From Gammaproteobacteria bacterium (GTDB taxonomy: Bacteria; Pseudomonadota; Gammaproteobacteria; Burkholderiales; Burkholderiaceae_C), in NCBI GenBank assembly GCA_018903185.1, contig JAHIQV010000056.1, positions 1 to 5,888 of the forward strand: a stretch of 5,888 nt of DNA, written 5' to 3'. Under the pieces are notes generated by a model. That model was not told the DNA's origin. It made no database searches and saw only the letters and a program-made list of their open reading frames with translations. Every line of letters begins with the position of its first letter. The stretch's first letter is position 1. This document shows, one piece after another, positions 1 to 5,407 of the stretch. A program made the position numbers and the translations under genes.

Positions 1-1173
1 CGAATTGGCTGTGGAAAAACGCAGGTAGCGCCCGGGATCGGCGTTGCCGAAATCGCGGCCGGGCGTGGTGGCCAGCTGACAGCGTTTCATCAGCTCAAAG
101 GCCAGTGCCCAGCTGCCGCCTTCATCGGGCCGCGCGCCCTGCGGCGGGATGCCCCAGCGCTCGCACAGACCGCTCACATCGGCCCAGGCGTAGAACGCGC
201 CGTCGGGCATGACCGGCACCGTCAGGCCGAGGCGGTTGAGTTCGGGGATGAAGAAGTCGCGCCGGGCCTTGAACTCGGCGCGGCGGCGCTCGTATTCCGC
301 CAGGCTCTCGGGCTCGAAGCAGGCCAGCGCCGCGTGTTGCGCGATGGTGCTGGCGCAGATGAACAGGTTTTGCGCTAGCCGCTCCACCACGGGCACCAGC
401 GCGGGCGGCAGCACCAGCCAGCCCAGGCGCCAGCCGGTCATGTTGAAGTATTTGGAGAAGCTGTTGACGCTGATGATTTCATCGCCCAGGCCGTCGGGCA
501 GGCCGAGTGCGCTGTGGCCGTAGTCATCCTCGTAGCTCAGACCGAGGTAGATCTCGTCCACCAGGGTCACGCCGCCGCGCTCGCGCACGAAGCGGGCGAT
601 GCGTTCCAGCTCGTCGCGCGCGATGCTGGTGCCGGTGGGGTTCGACGGCGAGGCCAGCAGCACGCCGCGTGTGGCCGGCTTCCACGCTGCTTCCACATGG
701 GCTGCGCTGAGCTGGAAGCGCTCGGCCGGGCCGGAGGGGATGAGCACGGCCTTGCCTTCGGCCGCCTGCACGAACTGGCGGTTGCAGGGGTAGCTCGGGT
801 CCGGCATCAGCACCTCGTCGCCGGCCTCGATGAGCGCCAGGCAGGCGAGTTGCAGCGCCGCCGAGGCGCCCGCGGTGATCACGATGCGGCCCGGGTCGAT
901 GTCCAGCCCGAAGCGCGCCGCGTACCAGCCGCTGATGGCGCGGCGCAAGGCCGGCAGGCCGGTGGCGGCGGTGTACTGGCTGCGGCCGTCGTGGATGGCG
1001 CGCTCGGCGGCCAGCTGCACCAGCGGCGGAGCGGTGAAGTCGGGTTCACCGATGTTGAGCGTGATCATCGGGCGGTCGCCGGGTCGGGCTGCGGCCGCCA
1101 TGTCGGCCGCGGCCTTGGCCAGCTCCATCACGTAAAAAGGCTCGACCCGCTGGGCGCGTTGGGAAATCCGCAT
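1..1173 (-). CDS. Class I/II pyridoxal-phosphate-dependent aminotransferase, C-terminus cut by window edge
   Basis: A fold-type I aminotransferase of the AspC/AlaA-like class, cytosolic, transferring an amino group between an amino acid and a 2-oxo acid through PLP. Translating down from the ATG at 1173-1171 gives 391 codons with no stop to base 1. Family landmarks are in order: NIGEPDF (residues 40-46, substrate-side loop), TAGAS (100-104, cofactor phosphate region), SPSNPTG (175-181, with the PLP-contacting Asn178), VDEIY (205-209, with Asp206 against the pyridine nitrogen and Tyr209), SFSK (238-241, Lys241 as the Schiff-base lysine), and RFSTANS (385-391, Arg385 as the substrate carboxylate arginine). 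Family proteins are usually about 385-410 residues, so only a short tail is missing. It starts 21 bp after nusB with no strong Shine-Dalgarno, which suggests cotranscription and perhaps coupling. The substrate cannot be deduced from sequence alone. Identification of the family is secure; the specific enzyme is not. Confidence 0.93.
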   Translation of the reverse strand, partial: MRISQRAQRVEPFYVMELAKAAADMAAAARPGDRPMITLNIGEPDFTAPPLVQLAAERAIHDGRSQYTAATGLPALRRAISGWYAARFGLDIDPGRIVITAGASAALQLACLALIEAGDEVLMPDPSYPCNRQFVQAAEGKAVLIPSGPAERFQLSAAHVEAAWKPATRGVLLASPSNPTGTSIARDELERIARFVRERGGVTLVDEIYLGLSYEDDYGHSALGLPDGLGDEIISVNSFSKYFNMTGWRLGWLVLPPALVPVVERLAQNLFICASTIAQHAALACFEPESLAEYERRRAEFKARRDFFIPELNRLGLTVPVMPDGAFYAWADVSGLCERWGIPPQGARPDEGGSWALAFELMKRCQLATTPGRDFGNADPGRYLRFSTANS

Positions 1174-1194
1174 GCTGTGGCTGTTGTTCCGGTC

Positions 1195-1734
1195 TCAGGC
1201 TTCGTCGGCACCATCGCTGCGCGGGCCCGAGGGCTTGCGCGCAGGCGCCTTGCTCGGTGCGGCGGCGATCTCGGCCGGTCGCAGCTGGGCGGCGAGCTGG
1301 TGCAGCACGCCGTTGACGTATTTGTGGCCGTCGGTGCCGCCGAACGACTTGGCCAGCTCGATGCACTCGTTGATGACCACGCGCCAGGGCACGTCGAGGC
1401 AGTGCTGAAACTCGTAGGCGCCGATCCAGAGCACGCCGCGCTCGATCGGCGAGAGCTCTACCAGCGGGCGATCCAGCAGGGGCGTGATCAGCGTGTCGAG
1501 CGTGCCGGCCTCGGCCACGCAGCCGTGCAGCAGGGCGTCATAGTGCACGCTGTCGGCCTTGTGGAAGCCGGAGAGGTCGCGCGTGAAAGCGTCGATGTCA
1601 CCGGTGTCGTTGCGGCCCACCATGTGCTGGTAGAGCGCCTGCAGGGCGAACTCGCGGGCGCGCGTGCGGGCCGATTTGTCGGCGGCCTTGCGCGCCTTGG
1701 GGGCGCTGGTGGTGGTCGAGGTGGTGTCGTTCAT
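1195..1734 (-). CDS. nusB: Transcription antitermination factor NusB
   Basis: NusB is a small all-helical RNA-binding protein. With NusE (ribosomal protein S10) it binds boxA RNA and supports antitermination and processive transcription of rRNA operons. The 179-residue product carries the family signatures: [12 protein letters not shown] (residues 25-36, first helix and RNA-binding face), then [16 protein letters not shown], then [15 protein letters not shown], then [11 protein letters not shown]. The core is about the size of E. coli NusB (139 residues). The extra length lies in a Ser/Thr/Lys/Arg-rich N-terminal extension of about 22 residues and an Ala/Pro/basic tail from about residue 150, both low-complexity and probably disordered. 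The ATG follows the ribH stop by 2 bp (TGA-AC-ATG), with a purine stretch (GGAAG) about 13 nt upstream, so translational coupling to ribH is likely. The ribH-nusB pairing is common in proteobacteria and supports both calls. Confidence 0.95.
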   Translation of the reverse strand: MNDTTSTTTSAPKARKAADKSARTRAREFALQALYQHMVGRNDTGDIDAFTRDLSGFHKADSVHYDALLHGCVAEAGTLDTLITPLLDRPLVELSPIERGVLWIGAYEFQHCLDVPWRVVINECIELAKSFGGTDGHKYVNGVLHQLAAQLRPAEIAAAPSKAPARKPSGPRSDGADEA

Positions 1735-1736
1735 GT

Positions 1737-2201
1737 TCAGCCGATGTCTTCCAGCAGGTGGGCCATTTCGATGGCCACGCGTGCCGCGTCACGGCCTTTG
1801 TCTTCCTGGCGGGCGACCGCCTGCTCCAGGTTTTCGGTGGTGAGGATGGCGTTGGCGATCGGGACCTGGTAGTCCAGTGCCAGGCGCGTCACGGCCGAGC
1901 CGGATTCGTTGGCCACGAGTTCGAAGTGGTAGGTCTCGCCGCGGATGATGCAACCCAGGGCGATCAGGGCGTCGAAGTCGTCGCGCTCGGCCAGGGCCTG
2001 CAGGGCCACCGGCACTTCCAGCGCACCGGGGACCTTCACATGGGTGATGTTTTTCTCTTGCACGCCCAGTGCCAGCAGCTCGGTGTGGCAGGCGTTGAAG
2101 AGCGCATCGGTGATGCCTTCGTTGAAGCGGGCCTGCACGATGCCGATGGCGAGTTTCTTGCCATCGAGCGGGTTGGGGGTGCCTTTGTCTGCGCCGAACA
2201 T
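1737..2201 (-). CDS. ribH: 6,7-dimethyl-8-ribityllumazine synthase
   Basis: Lumazine synthase condenses 5-amino-6-(D-ribitylamino)uracil with 3,4-dihydroxy-2-butanone 4-phosphate, the penultimate step to riboflavin. The enzyme forms pentamers, in many species assembled into 60-subunit capsids. The 154-residue product has normal family length. Visible motifs are ARFN (residues 24-27, with the aromatic Phe26 that stacks on the pyrimidine), VPGALEVP (57-64), and [12 protein letters not shown] (83-94, with His92 as the probable catalytic base and the Gly-Glu-Thr phosphate/ribityl loop), followed by LTTEN (120-124) and Arg131, which is in the position of the phosphate-binding arginine. The loop after Arg131 (QEDKGRDAA) is about four residues shorter than the AGTKAGNKG-type loop of Bacillus. 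The gene starts 29 bp after ribBA behind an A/G-rich stretch (AGAAAGAAA) that can act as a weak ribosome binding site. It supplies the substrate for the ribE product of the same operon. Confidence 0.97.
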   Translation of the reverse strand: MFGADKGTPNPLDGKKLAIGIVQARFNEGITDALFNACHTELLALGVQEKNITHVKVPGALEVPVALQALAERDDFDALIALGCIIRGETYHFELVANESGSAVTRLALDYQVPIANAILTTENLEQAVARQEDKGRDAARVAIEMAHLLEDIG

Positions 2202-2230
2202 GGGGTTTCTTTCTGGTTATGGGTGGATGT

Positions 2231-3361
2231 TCAGGCGTTGCGACTGAGGTATCCGGTGATTTCGAGACCGTAACCGGTCATGCTGGGCATGCGGCGCGGG
2301 TTGCCCATGAGCTGCATCTTGTGCACGCCACATTCGCGCAGGATCTGCGCGCCCACGCCATAGGTGCGCAGGTCCATGCGGCCGCGCTCGGGCGCTTGCG
2401 CCGAGCGCGCGGTGCCTTCGAACTGCGCCAGCAACTGCGCCGCGGTTTCACCGCAGTTGAGCAGCACGGCGACGCCTGCGCCGGACTCGGCGATGTGGCG
2501 CAGGCTGGCTTCGAGGCTCCAGCTGTGCATGGAGCGGCCGACTTCGAGCGCGTCCAGCACGGACAGCGGTTCGTGCACGCGCACGGCCACGCTCTGGTCG
2601 GGCGTCCACTGGCCCTTGACCAATGCGAGGTGCAGGGCACCGCTGGGGCCATCGCGGAAAGCGTGGGCGGTGAATTCGCCGAAGGCGGTGTTGAGGCTGC
2701 GGGTGCCGAGCTTCTGCACCAGGCTCTCATTGCGGCTGCGGTGTTCGATCAGGTCGGCTATGGTGCCGATCTTCAGGCCGTGTTCGGCCGCGAACAACTG
2801 CAGGTCCGGCAGGCGGGCCATGGTGCCGTCGTCTTTCATGATCTCGCAGATCACGGAAGCGGGCGAGCAGCCGGCCATGGCGGCCAGGTCACAACCGGCT
2901 TCGGTGTGACCCGCGCGCATGAGCACGCCGCCTTCAACAGCCTGCAGCGGAAAGATGTGGCCAGGCTGCACCAGATCGTCGGCCAGGGCTTGGGGGGCCA
3001 CGGCGGCCTGCACGGTGCGCGCGCGGTCGGCCGCCGAAATGCCGGTGGTCACGCCCTCGGCCGCTTCGATCGACACCGTGAAGGCCGTGCCCTTCTTGTC
3101 GCCGTTGCGCACGACCATGGGCGGGAGCTTGAGCTGTTCGCAGCGCTCGCGCGTGAGCGTGAGGCAGATCAGGCCGCGGCCGAAGCGCGCCATGAAGTTG
3201 ATGGCTTCGGGCGTCACATGATCGGCGGCGAGCACCAGGTCGCCTTCGTTTTCACGGTCTTCCTCGTCGACGAGGATCACGATGCGACCAGCGCGCATGT
3301 CGGCGACGATGTCTTCCACCGGGGAGATGGCGACCGGTGCCAGGGTTTCGGGAGCGTTCAT
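2231..3361 (-). CDS. ribBA: 3,4-dihydroxy-2-butanone 4-phosphate synthase fused to a degenerate GTP cyclohydrolase II-like domain (RibBA/RibBX)
   Basis: 376 residues. The N-terminal domain (about 10-205) converts ribulose 5-phosphate to 3,4-dihydroxy-2-butanone 4-phosphate and formate. It looks fully active: [10 protein letters not shown] (32-41, acidic metal and substrate loop), TTGISAADR (105-113), PGHIFPL (133-139), RAGHTEA (149-155), and the catalytic-type Glu173 in ICEIM. The C-terminal part (about 210-376) resembles GTP cyclohydrolase II: it has VRVHEPL (260-266) and [12 protein letters not shown] (from 330), and the Asp330/Arg332 pair is kept. It lacks the C-x10-C-x-C zinc ligands expected just after VRVH. 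Its only cysteines are Cys303 and Cys344, so step-one activity is doubtful. This matches the RibBX form reported as widespread in Proteobacteria. The ATG at 3361 overlaps the ribE stop as ATGA, with AAGGA 9 nt upstream. The longer in-frame extension upstream overlaps ribE and is not real. Confidence 0.96.
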   Translation of the reverse strand: MNAPETLAPVAISPVEDIVADMRAGRIVILVDEEDRENEGDLVLAADHVTPEAINFMARFGRGLICLTLTRERCEQLKLPPMVVRNGDKKGTAFTVSIEAAEGVTTGISAADRARTVQAAVAPQALADDLVQPGHIFPLQAVEGGVLMRAGHTEAGCDLAAMAGCSPASVICEIMKDDGTMARLPDLQLFAAEHGLKIGTIADLIEHRSRNESLVQKLGTRSLNTAFGEFTAHAFRDGPSGALHLALVKGQWTPDQSVAVRVHEPLSVLDALEVGRSMHSWSLEASLRHIAESGAGVAVLLNCGETAAQLLAQFEGTARSAQAPERGRMDLRTYGVGAQILRECGVHKMQLMGNPRRMPSMTGYGLEITGYLSRNA

Positions 3362-4005
3362 GCTGAAGGGTCCTTGTGTGGGGTGCCGGAAGCGCTGAGC
3401 ATGCGCTCCACGTAACGCGCCACGGTGTCGATTTCGAGGTTGACCTGGCTGCCATCGGCCAACTGGCCCAGCGAGGTGTTTTCCACCGTGTGGGGAATGA
3501 GGTTGATGCTGAACTCGCAGCCAGCGGCGCTGTCTTGTACCTGGTTGACCGTCAGGCTCACGCCGTTGACGGTAATGGAGCCCTTGTAGGCGAGGTATTT
3601 GCCCAGATCGGGCGGCGCCATCACCCGCAGCTCCCAGCTTTCGCCGACGCGGGCGAAACGGGTCACGGTGCCGATGCCGTCCACATGGCCGGAAACGATG
3701 TGTCCGCCCAGCCGGTCGTTGCCGCGCAAGGCCTTTTCCAGGTTGACGCGGTTGCCCACCGTGTCCAGGCCCGCGGTGCAGGCCAGCGATTCGGCCGACA
3801 CGTCGATGGTGTAGCGGTGGTTGGGCACGTCCAGTGAGGTGACGGTCATGCAGGCGCCGTTGTGCGCGATGCTGTCGCCCAGACCCACGTCGTCGAGGTA
3901 GCCCGGCGGCGCCTCGATCGTGAGTCGCTTGCCGTGGTCCAAAGAGCTGCCCAGAGCGTGGAGGTCGGCGATACGCCCCACGCCGGTGATGATGCCGGTA
4001 AACAT
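3358..4005 (-). CDS. ribE: Riboflavin synthase, alpha chain
   Basis: Riboflavin synthase dismutates two molecules of 6,7-dimethyl-8-ribityllumazine, giving riboflavin and the pyrimidine that returns to RibH. The 215-residue product has the family's typical length and its tandem lumazine-binding barrels. It opens with the hallmark MFTGII. The N-barrel carries GDSIAHNGACMTV (43-55, with Cys52 in the place of the conserved barrel cysteine). The second barrel has LGGHIVSGHVDG (99-110), KGSITVNGVSLTV (141-153) and IPHTVENTSLG (from 170). The two GD/GS..NG.(C/S).TV segments are the paired ligand-binding loops. The start at 4005 is fixed by the universally N-terminal MFTG motif, yet there is no clear Shine-Dalgarno before it (upstream bases read GAAAATACGCGCCT). 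It lies 113 bp after ribD and overlaps ribBA by 4 bp. The symbol ribE follows current usage; older E. coli literature calls this gene ribC. Confidence 0.97.
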   Translation of the reverse strand: MFTGIITGVGRIADLHALGSSLDHGKRLTIEAPPGYLDDVGLGDSIAHNGACMTVTSLDVPNHRYTIDVSAESLACTAGLDTVGNRVNLEKALRGNDRLGGHIVSGHVDGIGTVTRFARVGESWELRVMAPPDLGKYLAYKGSITVNGVSLTVNQVQDSAAGCEFSINLIPHTVENTSLGQLADGSQVNLEIDTVARYVERMLSASGTPHKDPSA

Positions 4006-4035
4006 AGGCGCGTATTTTCGCAGGGTTTGCGCGCG

Positions 4036-4061
4036 CTTTCCGGCCGAGGGTCACCGGAAAG
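4036..4061 (-). repeat. Perfect 8-bp inverted repeat in the ribD-ribE spacer
   Basis: Arms CTTTCCGG (4036-4043) and CCGGAAAG (4054-4061) are perfectly complementary around a 10-base loop, so the ribD-ribE transcript can form a strong hairpin ending 30 nt before the ribE start. No T-tract follows on either strand, so it does not look like a Rho-independent terminator. Possible roles are mRNA stabilisation or processing between ribD and ribE, or pausing. Function is unknown. Confidence 0.7.
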
Positions 4062-4080
4062 GCAGAAATGCCGGGCGGCC

Positions 4081-4098
4081 AGGCGCCAAAGGGGGCCT
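4081..4098 (-). repeat. Second hairpin-forming inverted repeat in the ribD-ribE spacer
   Basis: Read on the minus strand, AGGC at 4098-4095 pairs with GCCT at 4084-4081. After one C-C mismatch, CC pairs with GG, leaving a 4-base CTTT loop. It sits 20 nt after the ribD stop and would precede the larger hairpin at 4036-4061 on the same transcript. A small 4-bp stem (GGCA/TGCC, 4061-4072) lies between them and shares one base with the larger hairpin. In such G+C-rich DNA short stems can arise by chance, so only the folding potential is claimed. Confidence 0.45.
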
Positions 4099-4118
4099 GC
4101 TCAGGGCAAACGGGGCGT

Positions 4119-5300
4119 TCAGGGGTGCAGAAAGGCGTCGTGGCCGCGCACCCGGGCCACGATCCTCAGGTCTTCACCCACCGGGTCGATGGCATGAAAA
4201 GCCAGCTTCGTGCCGTCCTCCAGCGTCTGCAGCGGACCAAAACCGGCCATGCCGTGGCCCCCTGTGCCCAGCAGCAGCGGGGCCAGGTAGAGCAGCAGTT
4301 CGTCCACCAGGCCTTCGCGGATGAACGAGCCATTGAGTTTGTGGCCCGCTTCCAGATGCAGCTCGTTGACTTCGCGCTGGCCCAGATCGCGCAGCATCGC
4401 CGCCAGGTCCACCTTGCCCTGGGGGCCGGGCAGGCAGACCACCGTGGCACCCAGGGCTTCCAGCGCCGCCTGTTTCTGCGGATCGGCTGCGGCGCAATAG
4501 ATGAAGATCTTGCGCGCCAGCCCCTGGGCCGGCGGGCCGAAGAGGCGGGCGGTCAGCGGTGTTTCCAGCCGGCTGTCGACGATCACCAGGTGCGGCTGGC
4601 GCGGCGTGTCCACTAGGCGCACATCCAGCATCGGATCGTCTTCGAGCACGGTGCCGATGCCGGTCAACACCGCGCAGGCGCGGGCCCGCCAGGCATGGCC
4701 GTCGGTGCGAGCGGCTTCGCCCGTGATCCACTGGCTCACCCCGTTGCCCAGTGCCGTGCTGCCGTCCAGCGAGGCAGCGACCTTCAAACGCACCCAGGGT
4801 GTCTTCCGGATCATGCGGCTGAAGAAGCCGATGTTGAGTTCGCGCGAGGCGCGGGCGGCTTCGCTGTCGGGCGGCAGCAGCTCCACCGCAATGCCCGCTG
4901 CGCGAAGGCGTTCCAGGCCGCGCCCGGCCACCAGCGGGTTGGGATCGGCCGTGGCCACCACCACTTTGGCGACTTGCGCGGCGATCAGGGCGTCGCAGCA
5001 GGGCGGGGTGCGGCCATGGTGCGAACAGGGTTCCAGCGTGACGTAGGCTGTGGCGCCGCGCACGTCCAGGCCCAGTTCGGCCGCCGCGCGCAGCGCCATG
5101 ATTTCGGCGTGCGGGCCGCCGGTTTGCTGGGTGCTCCCGTTCACCTGTTGTCCATCAGAGGCAACGATCAGACAACCCACGGCCGGGTTGGGAGGGCAGA
5201 TGGCGCGGGCGCGGATGGCAGCATGGATTGCCGCACGCAGCGGATCCCTGACCATAATGGCGTCATCCGCTTGGGGGTTTGGGCTGTCTGTTGTGCTCAC
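4119..5300 (-). CDS. ribD: Bifunctional diaminohydroxyphosphoribosylaminopyrimidine deaminase / 5-amino-6-(5-phosphoribosylamino)uracil reductase
   Basis: RibD performs the second and third steps of riboflavin synthesis: zinc-dependent deamination of the pyrimidine ring, then NADPH-dependent reduction of the ribosyl side chain. In the 393-residue form the deaminase domain shows PNPAVGC (37-43), HAE (64-66, zinc His64 and catalytic Glu66) and EPCSHHGRTPPC (90-101, zinc Cys92 and Cys101). The reductase domain starts near residue 165 with LKVAASLDGSTA (172-183) and SQWITG (189-194), continues through GIGTVLEDDP, and ends with GLVDELLLYLAPLLLG. The start is uncertain. The first in-frame option after an upstream TGA is GTG at 5300, without a Shine-Dalgarno. 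ATG at 5255 (Met16) gives a protein whose N-terminus aligns with E. coli RibD and may be the true start. Ser56 stands where betaproteobacterial homologues I recall have His. As first gene of the operon, it is preceded by a promoter-like site and a short leader frame. Confidence 0.95.
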   Translation of the reverse strand: MSTTDSPNPQADDAIMVRDPLRAAIHAAIRARAICPPNPAVGCLIVASDGQQVNGSTQQTGGPHAEIMALRAAAELGLDVRGATAYVTLEPCSHHGRTPPCCDALIAAQVAKVVVATADPNPLVAGRGLERLRAAGIAVELLPPDSEAARASRELNIGFFSRMIRKTPWVRLKVAASLDGSTALGNGVSQWITGEAARTDGHAWRARACAVLTGIGTVLEDDPMLDVRLVDTPRQPHLVIVDSRLETPLTARLFGPPAQGLARKIFIYCAAADPQKQAALEALGATVVCLPGPQGKVDLAAMLRDLGQREVNELHLEAGHKLNGSFIREGLVDELLLYLAPLLLGTGGHGMAGFGPLQTLEDGTKLAFHAIDPVGEDLRIVARVRGHDAFLHP

Positions 5301-5306
5301 GCAGAC

Positions 5307-5345
5307 TCACGGGCGGGTTGGGGGGTGGATGGTCATGGTGTCCTC
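5307..5345 (-). promoter_or_regulatory. Short leader reading frame with Shine-Dalgarno upstream of ribD
   Basis: On the minus strand GAGGA (5345-5341) is followed 4 nt later by ATG (5336-5334) and eight further codons, MTIHPPTRP, then TGA (5309-5307). The frame is the same as ribD and the stop precedes the GTG at 5300 by 6 nt. The Shine-Dalgarno is the best one in the ribD upstream region, whereas neither candidate ribD start has a comparable one. Ribosomes could initiate here and re-initiate at ribD (translational coupling), or the peptide could act as a leader. A sequencing error or recent nonsense change that cut off the N-terminus of a longer ribD is the main alternative. Expression is unproven. 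Confidence 0.4.
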
Positions 5346-5356
5346 AGAGACGCGCC

Positions 5357-5362
5357 ATCATA
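5357..5362 (-). promoter_or_regulatory. Candidate -10 element of the rib operon promoter
   Basis: On the minus strand the hexamer TATGAT (5362 to 5357) differs from the sigma70 -10 consensus by one base. It lies just upstream of the ribD leader, so a transcript would start near 5350, about 14 nt before the leader ATG. The -35 is poor: CTTCGG or neighbouring hexamers at 15-18 bp spacing match TTGACA at only one or two positions. The site may therefore need an activator, or the call may be chance. It is the only promoter-like site I find in the 107-bp divergent region that fits ribD. Confidence 0.4.
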
Positions 5363-5395
5363 GGGCAGTGGGCCCCACCCGAAGCCGTGACAGCA

Positions 5396-5407
5396 GGGAG
5401 GGGAATC
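5396..5407 (+). promoter_or_regulatory. Strong ribosome binding site of the FimT/GspH gene
   Basis: The bases before the ATG at 5408 read AGGGAGGGGAATC, giving a GGAGGGG core about 5 nt from the start. This is the strongest Shine-Dalgarno in the window and decides the pseudopilin start. That start also gives the expected short 8-residue leader before the prepilin cleavage site. Confidence 0.75.

Noticed and set aside
514..1872. A 452-codon plus-strand open frame covering the aminotransferase and nusB region
   Set aside because: It is antisense to two genes with unambiguous family motifs. Its translation is Ala/Gly/Arg/His-rich without recognisable domains, as expected of a shadow frame in G+C-rich DNA.
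2219..3415. A 398-codon plus-strand open frame opposite ribBA
   Set aside because: It is a mirror of a well-supported coding region; composition is low-complexity and no motif or ribosome binding site supports it.
3362..4054. In-frame upstream extension of ribBA to 607 residues
   Set aside because: The extension overlaps ribE almost completely in another frame and reads as Arg/Gly/His-rich nonsense. The ATG at 3361 has a good Shine-Dalgarno (AAGGA) and gives the normal family length.
4036..4061. Rho-independent terminator
   Set aside because: The stem is perfect, but neither strand has a T-run after it, and ribE directly downstream needs transcription to continue.
4006..4118. Possible FMN riboswitch in the ribD-ribE spacer
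   Set aside because: FMN riboswitches have a conserved six-stem core with GGG-rich and ACCGGCGGT-like segments. None of these is visible here or in the 107 bp upstream of ribD.
5337..5407. Sigma70 promoter for the plus-strand pseudopilin gene
   Set aside because: The best -10-like string (CATCAT, 5356-5361) has no acceptable -35 at 16-18 bp, so the promoter of this gene cannot be placed.
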